Source: Lateolabrax maculatus (taxonomy: Eukaryota; Chordata; Actinopteri; Acropomatiformes; Lateolabracidae). Taken from it: a DNA stretch of 64,000 bases. The translations under genes were made by a program, and so were the position numbers. Below are positions 23,514 through 36,000 of the stretch, in pieces. Within the stretch, counting starts at the first letter, position 1. Each line of letters opens with the position of its first letter. The notes beneath the pieces were generated by a model, which was given only the letters and a program-made list of their open reading frames with translations, was not told the origin of the DNA and made no database searches. Where the stretch lies: positions 2,183,501-2,247,500 of the forward strand of contig CM062200.1 of assembly GCA_031216445.1 (NCBI GenBank), written 5' to 3'.

Positions 23514-26351
23514 ATGAATTCAGATCCTGGAGTCACAGAGCTGGATAGCTCCTGGAATCCTCCCAGCAATGAACCAGTTAAGGTCCAGGACCCGGAGCTG
23601 GATCCGGCGCTGGTTTGGGTTCCCAGTGGGAGGCGTCTGATCTCAGGTCTGCTGGGTCTGAACGTGGTGCTGCTGGGAGCGGCCCTGGTGGCCGGACAGG
23701 CTTTCAACCCCGAGGGCCTGAGGCACCAGGAGCCCCAGGTGTTCATGCTCCTGCTGATGGGGGTCAGCTTGGCGTGGATGCTGTGGTACCTGCTGTGGGC
23801 CAGGAAGCAGCCCGGCATCTGCCCGCACAAAGACCACCACGCCGGGGGGATCACGGTCACCTGTAAGCTCCTGTGTGTCATCATTTCGGACCAAATATGA
23901 GATGGTATTATTTTTGAATGGTGTACTGAAACGTGTCTCCTCTCTCCGGCTCGGCTCCAGTGGTCCTCTTACTCTTTGCTGCCTTCAGTCTGCTGCTGTG
24001 TGTCTTCCGGGCTGGTTATTTGATCAGCATGAGGGAGTGCAAGCATGCCGCTAAAGTGCTCTCCCCATTCATCGAGGCTTCTTTCCTCGCGCTGCAGGTA
24101 ATGACGTTTATATCCTGTTAGAGAGAACTGAAACAACAGCAGAAGAAAGAAAGATTTGAAGCAACATTTGATGGTAGGAAAAAAGGTGCTTGATCCTTGT
24201 AAAGTCACAGTTTTTAATAAGCTTGTTCTCAAAGGAGTTAGTGACCTTTTAAACTGAGACGCATGTTATCTTAGTTTTGCAGTGAAAATTAAATATCTTA
24301 TTTAAAGCAAACTTATATGACATTTGCTCGACAGCAGCCATAATTTAGTACAAAGCAGAACTAACATCCCTTAAAAAATGCCTTAAACACCCCATAATCT
24401 GTCCAGTCACTCAGGATCTGTGTAATAAATCTCATAAATCCACTCACCAGCTTTTAATTGCATCTTATGGTCTTCATCAGTGAATGGAAATGGAATCCCA
24501 AATCTCTATAAAAGCTTCAATGATTCAAACTATTAGATAATAATGTGCCAGCTGGCAGAGGAGTTATATTAAAAGCTGAAGGGATTTAAAATCAGCATCC
24601 TTCACACTTTTATTTCAATTCTTGCTGTTTTGTCCTTAAGACTTGTTGAATAACTTATTTTTCTCCTGCAGACATACTTACTGTGGGCTCACTCCAAAGA
24701 CTGCGTTCATAGACACAAGATAATCACCAGGTGCACCACTCTATATACTGTATTGACTCTTTATACATATACTTTATACATTTTCTATATATTTATCTGT
24801 TTATCATAAAGGAAAACTGTCTTTTCTAGCTTCAGGTGTATGTTTTGTTCTCATTTCTTTACCCTCATATTTGACTGTGTTTATATTTGACTGATGTGTG
24901 TGCAGGTCCGGGCTGATGATGATCCTCTCAGCTGACCTGCTGCTGTGGCTCAACGCAGTGACGGAGGACACCATCCACGAGGAGATCGAGTTAGAAAAAG
25001 AGGACGGGCTCGATTTCGGCCACACAAACTCAACTGAAGGAGACATGTCTGATTTAGCAGGTAGTTGATGAAGGGAAGCTCCAGGTTTAATCATACACCT
25101 GCTGCCTTGTGCTGACTGTATTTTCTTAACTGTGTTCCTCCACGCCCGCCTCCAGGAATCGCCAATTCGACCTTCTGCCAGTGCAGCGCGAGCGCCGCCT
25201 GCCTCACCTTCAGGAAAGGCTTTGAAATCCTTTACCCCTTCAACATGGAGTACTACCTGATGGCAGGCTGCATGATCTACGTGATGTGGAAGAACGTGGG
25301 CCGCAGGATGAGTCCAGGCCCCCACCACGTCGCTCAGAAGCTGACCTTTCACCTTGTCTACCAAGGTGGGGTCATTTACGGCCTCGTGTTGGGCGCCCTG
25401 GTCCTCGTGGTGGGAGTGACCGTCTTCATTCTCTACCAGGTGTGGGTGAGCCAGCAGCAGCTTCGCCTCACCGCCTTCCTCATGTTTTACGGATACCACT
25501 TAGTGGTCATGCCCATCATGTCTCTCTGCTCCCTGGCCGGGGTGCTGGTCCACCGGCTGGAGAGGAGGGCGAACGAAGGGGGACACAACCCCACCCGCAG
25601 CCTGGATGTGACCCTCCTGGTCGCGGCAGCTCTGGGCCAGCTCGCCCTGTCTTACTTCTCCCTGGTGGCGGCCCTGGCTGTGGGCACCCAGGGGCCTCTG
25701 GGGGACCTGGACCTGTCCTACTCCCTCTTCAGCCTGCTGGAGCTCATCCTCCAGAACATCTTCATCATCGAGGGCCTCCACAGGCACCCGAAGCTCCTCG
25801 CCAAGAAGAAAGAGAAGCAGCGGAGCAGCATATTCAAGGTACCTGCATTTCCAGTGTTTTGTAAACTTGCAAGAGTCAGTGACTAAAAGGTTTTGTTTGA
25901 ATGATAAACTGTCCCACAGCCTAAGAAAAAGGTCGATGTGCCAACACAAGAGGAGAGGAAGACGGATATTTCACTGCTGGAAGGGAACACGTCAGCTGCT
26001 GCCCAAGAGCATGATGGGAAAAAGCCCTGGACCAAAAGAGCGATACAGGAAATCTGCGCTTTCCTCATCCTTTCTAATGTCATGGTAATGTCACGTGTGT
26101 GAGCAGATTTAAAAAGAAATACACGTTCCTTTTGTTGTTTCTGCATTAATAAAATACACCTACGTTCCCTCTTCTCGCAGCTGTGGGTCATCCCTGCATT
26201 TGGAGTCCACCCCCAGTTTGAGAACGGCCTCGGGAAACAGTTCTTTGGATTCTCTGCTTGGTTTGTTCTGGTGAACTTGGGTCAGCCGCTCAGCGTTTTC
26301 TACAGGATGCACTCAGTGGGAGCTTTAATGGAGCTGCTCATCTCTGCATGA
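23514..26351 (+). CDS. otop2: Otopetrin proton channel (OTOP2/OTOP3 type)
   Basis: Otopetrins form dimeric proton-selective channels with 12 membrane helices in two homologous halves. Coding exons: 23514-23862, 23961-24097, 24672-24730, 24906-25060, 25156-25838, 25920-26084, 26181-26351; phases agree, 572 residues. Hydrophobic helices start at about residues 42-64 and 76-96, and exons 2, 4, 5 and 7 add more. Family features seen include ADLLLWLNAVTEDT, the Cys-rich extracellular TFCQCSASAACL, FNMEYYLMAGCMIYVMWKN and the C-terminal NLGQPLSVFYRMHS. The first ATG of the frame is used. Human has OTOP2 and OTOP3 between USH1G and HID1; here there is one gene, so otop2 versus otop3 cannot be decided and the symbol is provisional. 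It is convergent with hid1. Confidence 0.92.
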
Positions 26352-27831
26352 CGAGCAGCACGGACTATCTGACTGTTCAAGTTGATAAACGCCACATACT
26401 TGATGGAAAACAACATGATATGCATTTATAAGTTATTCGGTTTAGATATGATATGGTCAAAAGTATGTGGACACCCCTGTACACTTTGGTCTGAGGCTGT
26501 TTCCTGGTTTGGGCCAATAAAAGGTAATGATACAGTTGATCCAACTTTGTGATTTGTGTTTGTCCTCGTGCACAAAGCCAGCTCCATAAATAAATAGTTT
26601 TCCCAATTTGGGTTGGAAGAACTTGACTGGCTGGAACAAAACTACAAAAAGACAAAAAGTGCAAACTTCCAATATGTTTAGCAGGCCTGCAGCAGCTCTT
26701 CAACCAAAATGATAATAACTAAAATAAAGCTCAATTTGTGCTGGAAAAAAATGACTCCTGAAGCAGTTTTTTTAGGTGATAAATCATTCCAACCCTGGTC
26801 ACTAGCGAATAAACATCCTTTAAAATATTAAAAATGCCTTAATAATGCCATAATCTATAAACCCTACTCTTAAAGTAAACTCGGGGTCTGTGTGACACAA
26901 TACTCTCAACTCTCAGTGATCTTCATCAGCAAATGACACCGACTCTGGTATCATCACGTGATGTCCTCAATGTCTCTTACAATGTTAAAATTACTGCCTT
27001 GGATTTCTCTTCAATTGCGAGATTAAAAGCCACTTAAATAAAACCTTAAATAATTAAAATCAATAATGTGAGAGCAGACGGATGAGCTGTATGAATATGA
27101 AAAGTCGAAGGGATTCAACATCTGGTGGAAAGAGTAAAACCAGAAGAGTGGAGGCTGTTATAGCAGCAGATTAACGCCCCAGGGTGTTGAAATGACATTT
27201 GATGTTCTGGTGTCCACACACTTTTGGCCTTATCGTGTGTTTCAGGAAAATGCTTTACATGAAATAACTCCCTCTGAGCTCAAACCGATCTCATCAGTGT
27301 TTAATTCTGGATACAACACATCGTATTTACATCTTAAAGCAGCACATGAGCATCAGTGAAAGGCTTCAGGTCGACAGCATCTGTCAGTCTGTGTGCTGAC
27401 TGTTTCCAGGAGTTCATATATGGCAAAAAGTTTAAAAGACGAAGAGGAAGCATTGAGTGTGTTCTAAAATAAATCCCACGTCATGTGCAAAAACTTCCCT
27501 TTGACACTTAAACTACTAATTATATTTTTGGCAAAGTTAATAAACGAATAATGGTTAAATAAATGTCATTTCTCATGATAATATCAATTTAATGACCGTT
27601 TGGCATTATCTTCTTCTGCTGCTTCCGCTCATACCAGAGGTTGTATGTGATGTGCAGTAACTCATGTTTTTGCACATTTAGACATCCTTTGTTTATAATG
27701 CTTGTTTTCTTAAAAAAGAAAAAAAAAAAAACACCCAAAAAGATGTGCGATGTTCCTCTGATGGCAGTTCAGGTGTGAGGAAGGTGCCCCGGCAGCAGAT
27801 CCAGTCTGTTGGCGAGTGTGTGAAGGGAACT
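26352..27831. other. Convergent intergenic otopetrin / hid1
   Basis: Between the two stop codons. More than half is a terminal-inverted-repeat element (26451-27234). The otopetrin 3' UTR probably runs into it; the first AATAAA after the stop (about 26517) is inside the element. A poly-A run lies at 27718-27731. Confidence 0.6.
26451..27234. mobile_element. Non-autonomous DNA transposon, family C
   Basis: Terminal inverted repeats of about 25 bp: ATATGGTCAAAAGTATGTGG on the left, and CCACACACTTTTGGCCTTAT on the right, each next to ACACC/GGTGT. The internal ~730 bp has no credible transposase. Other copies: 55089-55630 and a remnant at 44683-44840. The outline is typical of fish MITEs; the superfamily is not assigned. 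Confidence 0.75.
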
Positions 27832-30800
27832 TTAAATCCTCTGGATCTCAAAGAGCCTTATGTCCGTGTCGTACCAGATCGGAGGATCCACGTTGCTACG
27901 GCAACAAGAGTCAGAGAGGGAAAAAACAAGTCGTTAAAACTCAGGACCGCCAAAAGTTTATTCAACACGTGCGACTTGCCAGGCCAGTTGGAAATAAATC
28001 TACCAGACTGCTTCTTCAGATCCAAAACAGGCTACAGGCAGTCTCGTATTCAGTGTGTTTACCGTAGGTAGATGACTCCCCACATGTAGGTGCGGAACCA
28101 CATGGCCGTGCCGGCGTTGGCTTGGTACTTCCTGATGAGGATGGGATGAGGGACGGGCAGGAGGCCGACCAGCGTGCCGTGCTGGAGGAACTTCAGGATT
28201 TCTGACTCATCTGTCAAACCCCTGAGGACGACGACAACACAACACTGAATGACTAGAGCCGCACTAATCTGGATTTTTATATTAAAAGTTAATAAAATAA
28301 TAATTTTAGCCTTTTTTTACTGGTCGCAGCTTTTCAGGTGTGTGTTTTTTGATCACACATGACTGTAAGGTGAATATCTTCTGCTTTTGACAGTTTGACA
28401 CCAGAAGGCGTCAGCATGGACTATGGGAAATTATTTTAACATAACTTAATCAACACTTAACAAAGAAAGAAAAAGTAATATAATCAAATGTTCTTACTTG
28501 TCGATGCAAATCTTCTCCACCTGAGGGACCAGAACTTGTAACAGCCGCATGATGGTCTGCAGAGGAAGCTTCGCCTTCCACGACGACACCTGAGAGCACA
28601 CAGGTGGCACGATGGACGGTTGGCCGAAAGACAGAAAATCAATATAGATGGAAGGATAAAAAGATAACCAACCCAGTCTGGAGTAGCGCTCCAGGGCGCT
28701 GATGAAGACACACTTGACAACCGACTCCTCGCTGCTTCTGCCTCTGCGTGGTAGAGCTGAAACAGAATAAAATCACTTTAACTGCAGAGAGTGAAAACAG
28801 AGTGAGATCCTCTCTGACGTGAAGCCCCGAGTACCTCGTGGTCTCTCTCTGAGTTGGACTCGGTGTCGCTGGCTCCAGCTGCAGCACTGCTGTCGGCAGC
28901 CGTCTGGGGAGAGTCTGGATATGGAACCGTCACCATGGTGCCGTCCAAACTCACCTGGGACTTCTCTGTGATCTTATCAATGCCTAAAGGGCACAAGACA
29001 ATGTTTCTATTTTTTTTAAATGACTAAAATACAGATTTAGGTGTTTATTTTAAGGCACTTTGTCTATTAGTCTTTGTAGATTTCTCCTAAGGGTATAGGA
29101 TATAAGTATATGATAAATATATAGATAAAGTATAAGATAAAGGCTATAGGATATAAGATTTAATTTTATATTTTCAACAACATGGCAAAAAAATATTTTT
29201 TTTTATGGCTGCTGACAGTATTTTCTGATTAATGGAATGATTAAGAGAGATATCCAAAATCCCCCCTGTAAAAACCTTTGGCTCTAATATGTGAACAAAA
29301 TGAAACAAGAACTTTGAACATGGCCTTATCCAGTGTTCAGATGTATGCAAATCAGCGCATATTTAATTAGAGAATGGTGATATCTATTAGTTAAACTGTA
29401 TTTAAAGTTTAAAGAGGTAACAGAACCTGCTGGGCAAAGAAATACATCTTTAAACTTCAGGAAACTTGTAATATTCTGTTTGTGGACAACATCTCTTTGT
29501 GCTAAACAAACTTTAGGGCAACAGTGGAGGAGTGTTTAGTTCTCAAAAGATTCCTGATGGAGGACAAATTCATTTAATTGACTGTATATTTATGCAAAGT
29601 GTGCAGTAACATTACCTTAGATGATTATCATGAAGCTTTCCATGTATGTATTTTTACCTAACCTCATACCTGGAGTGGCCTCCAAGCTGGTTTTGAGCGT
29701 GCCAGGCTCAGCAGGTACAGCCGGTCTGGAGCCCTCCATGGACCCTGTGTCTATAGAGTTGGTCCTGGAAATCCCGGACTTTTTCTTCTTCTGCACGGCC
29801 CTCTGAATAGACGCCGTGTCAGACGGCAGGTTGGCCAACTGGTGGAAAACGTTACGCTTTCGGATGGTAGCGTACACGAGGTTGCAGTTACCTGTGAGGG
29901 AGATCTACAAGTTGGTACAGGCTGGTACCACGACGGAGTCCAGCTCTGGGATCTGCTGTCTATGTTCTCACCATCAAACTGATACTGGATGATGTTGTTG
30001 AAGACCTCCAGCAGGAAGAAGACCAGGTGGTGGTTCTGGGGGGAGGAGAAGAGGAACCAGGGCGTGGAGAAGGCCTCCAGGAGGTGGAGCAGCTTGTTGG
30101 CTGCCACCATGGACAGGCTCTTCAGATACGGGGAAACTGTGGAGGGTTACGGCAGGAAAAGTCAAAGCAGAAATCACAAGGCTTTAAAATACTGCAGTTC
30201 TCCTATTTAGCCACCAGGGAGCGGCATTTCACCTGCGATACTCACTGTTCACTATGATTGTGAGCAGGCAGTCAAACAGAGGCTGGAGGCGCTGGTGTCC
30301 ACTGGTGATGATTTTGTGGAAGATCTAAACATTAAAAAAGTAAAGAGAATATTTAGAGTGAAGTTTTCACAGAATATCAGGAAATACAACAGAGGGAAGA
30401 AATTTACTGGAAAAATCAAAACTTTAGCAGAATTAAAACACAACAAAACCACAACAAAAAGTGGTTTAAATGAAAGAACCGTTGCAGCTCTCGTACCACA
30501 ATGAGCAGGTCAGCGTGGGTTCCCGTGAAAACAGGAATGTCCATCGGCACACGGAGGGTGTACGGCTTGTTCAGGCGAACGCCAAAGTTTCTCTCTCCAC
30601 TGAGCAGCAGCAGGATGAACACGGCGATGTGCATGAGGCCCACGCGAGCTGCAGACGAGACACAAACAACACAGACGGATGTTTCAGAGCGGGAGGGTTT
30701 TCAATGACGGCCATGCAAGTGCACGCTCGGAGGCAGAGGGCGACTCACACTGATCTGCTCTGGCGTCGTTCAGGTTGAAGAGGATGGGAACCAGGATGTC

Positions 30801-32994
30801 CAACACGTCACTGCTCTTCAGCACAAAGAACAGGAATTTCTAAAAACACACAAACACAATGTCAGCGTTAAAGATTTAACTCTTCTCTTCCATTTTTACT
30901 CACATAAAAAACTACAAAAACCTTTTGTTTGAGTTTTCAGATTCCAAACATGATGTTGTACTTTTATTTTGAAACAAAGCTGCGTCTGAAATCTTTCCAG
31001 ATTTATGATATAATGCACTATATTTACTTGTATATACGTTAAATACAGTATCTGTATATTACCACCCAACCTTATGAATGGTCCTTCTGCTTGATCTGGT
31101 TAAAGTTTGATGCTTATTTTACTGTTCTGTTCTCATTGGAAAGGGCTGAATCTCACATGTCTTCACGTGTAAAAGTCTGAATGTAGAAATTATGCACAAC
31201 TTGACTAAAATGTATTTGTTTTATTTAATGAAAACTATAGACAACAAGTCTTGTTTTAATCAAATGTATATTTTGTCTTTAATTGATTGTTATTACAGTG
31301 ACCTTTCATATATAATTTGTGCTATTCCTTATTTCTGGTGCTCTCGGGGTGGCCACAGGGCCGGCCCTGCGTGGTGGTGTTACATGAAAAGTCAGAGAAT
31401 CAAGAAAGTCATTAAGATTCATCATCTGGAAACCCAGAATGTCAAATTTCATTGCAATTCATCTGATAGTTGTTGAGGTATTTCAGTCTGGACCACCATT
31501 GGTGTCCCGACAGCTACCATGGCAACACATGACACACATCGACACCACTGTTCCGCCCTTCTTTCTAGTAATTGCAAAAGTCACTCCATCTTGCATCTTC
31601 AAGCTCCTTCACAGAAAATCGAGCTCCACACACCTTGTTGAAGTCGCAGAATTTCCAGAAGAGGATCAGCAGCTCCTGGTTGAACTGGATCTTCTTGGTG
31701 GAATGAGGCAGGTAAGTCTGGACCAGAGGATTGTTAAGCAGCCGTGCCAGACCTTTCAGGATGAAGCTTAAGTCCTGACAAACGAAGAGAACGCACACTT
31801 TAACGTCCACCAGTAACAGCCTGGTCAGTGATAAATGGTTAGCTGTGCTGCACAGTACCTCTTCTCTGTGTATCCTGGAGAGATAATTCACAAAGAGGTT
31901 ATCAGGTCTGGCTGTCTGAAGAAGAGAAGGATGATTTCAAAACCTGAACGAGCATCAGTGTTTTTATTCTAATAAAAAGACAAAACTCATTCATTAATTC
32001 GTGTCCCTCTCACCTCCTGCTCCTCCTCAGGAGGGGGGGACGGGGAGGTGTCCAGGGCCCGGAGGGCGGCGCCGGCGGCCGACCCAGCCTCGTGCTCCAG
32101 GGTGACGATAAGGATCTGGACCGCCTGCTCCACCAGCTGCTCGCGGTGGTCAGAGAACAGCAGGTGGTTGTAGGGGATGCCGTACCCCACGGGGTCGTAG
32201 GCGCACACCACGTTGAGCAGGGAGGTGAAGAGAGGCAGGGCGTGTCTAGGTGAAGCAGTCAAAGACAGGTGGAGGTCAGTCGGCGCTGAGTGGTCACGCA
32301 TGGTGGGCACCAGTGAAGGGAGGGGCCATTTCACCTTCAACTATGTGGGTTAATGCACAGCAGAGGGTGACGCACATGCAAGGGTGTAACTTCCCCCGGG
32401 GACGTTTAACAATCCTATTCATGTTCGCTTCATTTCTATATTTTCAGGTCGATTTTTATAATTAAAATTTTTAATTTATTACCCTGGGTTTTGCCTCTCA
32501 GGTTACATGCAGGCTGCATTATCTTATTCACGGTTTTTGGGGCTGAATGCAGTCTGAAAGGAATACCTGCAGACACTGCTCAGGGCTGCAAAGACGTATT
32601 GCTAACTTTGTAATATTCATATTTAGTAGCTTTAAATTTAGATATATTGTACTTTTTTTTCAGAATAACCACAACTAATTAAAAATGTATTTGAAGTGAA
32701 CAGTTGCAGTCATGATTTATAATAGATTATATAAACATGTATAATACAAATAAGTGTGATAGTTAATTTGGTTCTTAAGGGTGAGGACTATTGATATATT
32801 GATTGACAGCGACATAGACCAATCGGTTCATGTACAAGCCTCATTTAAACAGTGAGCAGGACGCCGGCGTTCTCTAATCTGATGATCAGTCAAAGACAAT
32901 AAAGCAGTCCTCTCTGTAGTAAAGATGCAAATACAGTATTATCTTTTCAAAAGTCTGCAGTCAAGATGATTCTAGGGTCAGTGCAATACAAAGA

Positions 32995-33053
<59 letters not shown>

Positions 33054-36000
33054 TGTGTGTGTGTTTGTGTTACCTGTTTTCCGTGGAGCAGAAGAAGGAG
33101 ACCCAGGGGTTGAGATTCTTACTTTCAGAGGAAGGAGGAAGGTACATGCCCTCAGAGAAACAGGTGAGCAGCAACTTGAGCAGCTCCGTCCTGAACAAAC
33201 AGGAACACAGGATGGATCGACATTCCTGAAAAAGTTACTAGATATCTATAATCTACAGCCTGAGAGACGTTTGATTATTAATTGTGTCCAAGATACGTAC
33301 TGAATGGGACATTTTACAGTTGAAAAATAAACATATCTTTAGCATTTTTTGTTACTTATCAGCCAACATGTACGCCAAAGACCAATAAATTTTGCAATTG
33401 ATTTGTGTGTCCAGATCTACTTTGTACCTCCACCAAGGCAACACAATCCTCTGAGTTGAGTATTTTAATAACAGAATTTTCCAGATTTTGCATACCTATA
33501 TATCAAACTTTGCAGAATTAATAGAGTTGATATGAGCTCATGTCGTCTTAGTTAATGTCAAACAAGCCACACTAGTTAAGAGGAAAAAGTATGCAATAAC
33601 GTTTTGTTCAGGCTGATCCAATTATGTCAGGTATAAAATTAGATGAAGAAAATACATAAAATGTAGCAAAACATTATTGACAATCTAAACTAGTCGTCTA
33701 TTATGTTCTGATCGTCCACCTTCCCACCAAATGTCATTAAAAATCACGTTTACAAGACAACTAACACACAAAAAGGAATGAAAACGTTAACTTCTTGGCT
33801 GTTTTCGAACAGAGAAGCAGTATCAGTTCTCCACATTCATTCACTGAAGCTGCAGTCTCACCTGTTGAGGTCATGGATGTAGTTTAGAGGAGGTGACTGA
33901 GCGAAGCCCACCCCGGCCTCCCAGATGTACTCACAGCTGTCTATGGATCGAATGTCCTCCGTTGCATCCTGCAGCAGAGACAAGAACAATAAGAAAAATG
34001 TATATTAATAATCATTTATTCTGTAGAGCATTCTTCAGTGACGTTAATATCTGCTGCACTGCTACATTCACAGCTGAAGGTCTAAACAGAGCAGTGGGAC
34101 TGTGTTCACACCTTCTTCTACCATGTGATTCAACAAGTGGACTAAGCTGAGTACTCGGCTGACAATATCTGCGTGTGACACCTCAGCGCGGATAACTACA
34201 GCTTTATGAATAGATCTGACAAGGTGCCACCATTGTTCTTCGTCAGTAAACTGACAGCAAAGGGCACCATGCCACGACACGGAAAAGTTCACAGAAACAC
34301 AGGGAGCGTGGTGATTTTAGAGTCTCAAATTGTTTCATTTGAATGAGTTTAGAAGTTTGAGGAAATAAAAAGTATCCAGTATTTTACATGAAAAAGCAAA
34401 CATTTCTAAACAGTTGAGCAGTTAACATAATTTTACCCCTTTAATCATCTCACAGCAAATGTTAAACACATGTCGAAATGTATCATTTAAACGCGGTTAA
34501 AGGCCTTAATCAAATAATTTCTCCCCTTACTGGGAGGTGAAAGATTAAATCCGAGACTGTCTTGATGCTCAGAAACTTCACCTTCCACTAATGTGTCTCT
34601 GTGTGCACATGCATGCTTCACAGGTCAGAGGCCGGTGGGAACGAACAACAGCCGCTGGTCATTTTTCCACCTTCTCTCGCACGATTTCAACACACGCTTC
34701 ACTGATTTGAACTTTTCCTCGGGGTGACTGTGAGGTGTGAGTAAGGGTCTGATCCTGGAAGGGTTCAGAGCCGGCAGAACAGCCTCCAGTGCTCTCCGGG
34801 GCCACGGATGTTTGCTCAGCATGGTCGAGAGGTGTCCACCCTGTTCTTCTCAGCCCAGTTGGCAAACATGGCCACTCCTCCGTCTCGTGTAGAGTGACTC
34901 ATTAACTCGAGCTACTGCCAGAGAAGGTTGAGTGAAGGAGATAACAGCGCTAACTGGCACTGCCTCAGGCCTCTTTCATGTGAGCAGCACAGTATTGACT
35001 GTTGTAGCTTGAGGGCCAAAACAAAATCAACACTAAGTTGAAGCAAGCTCTGTTTTTCTTCTTACGTGGACAGACACTAGTGCATGAAGTACAGATCAGG
35101 TTGGCTTAGCATGCAACTCCCCAAGACCACACATTTATTCTTTCATTTCTCTTTCTGAACAGATTAATGAGATTCATCTCAGTGAAGTGCAGAGGGGTAG
35201 TGGACTCACCGGGTTGTTCTTTTTGTGGCTCTCAGCAGTGAAATCTGGACAGAAGAGCAGGTCGGCGATGGCCAGCAGCAGGGATTCAGCCAGCGGCCGT
35301 GCTTCATCATCATCGCCGTCTTCGTCCAAACGCTGGAGGATAAAGAGACGAGTTAGGAGACGTCACGTTGGTTTTCAGCAGTAAAGTGGAAACACCACAG
35401 TGTAAAATCCCTCTCCATTGCAAGTAAACACAAGTATTAACTATAATATATTAGAAGTAAAAGAAGTAGAGTTCAGTTTTGCAACATAATCTCTCCAACT
35501 GAGAAAACAATCTGACCACAAGGTCCATTTAGTAACTATTCAGGAGCTTTTGATCATATCACATGATCTTTATCAGCAGATGGAGTTTTTTTCCAGTCTA
35601 CTGATGAGCATCATCTCAGTTTAGTTTAGCAGAAAGAAACAGGTGGGAACAGCTTGTTATGGTGAAGTTGCCAGGCAACCAGTGGAGACTCCGGGAAGTC
35701 ACTGCACCCGGCCAAGAAATAGTCCCACACATGACTCCCAGTAAAACCACGAATTGTCGTTTTTACACTTGTGTTTGCGTACGAATGAAACAAATGAGAT
35801 TGAACGTGTTGATAAGTGAGCTTTAGAGGAGCCGTTCAGTGGATTCTGTGTGCCAGGCTAACTGTTTCCCTCCATTTCCAGTCTTTGTGCTAAGCTAAGC
35901 TAAGTGGCTGCTGACTTCAGGTACATATTAACCACACAGACATGACAGCAGCATCAATCTTCTCATCTAACTCTGCAAGAAAATGAATGACTGTATTTCC

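Noticed and set aside
32966..33303. Plus-strand frames starting with Cys-Val repeats
   Set aside because: Translation of the GT microsatellite and antisense of hid1 exon 6.
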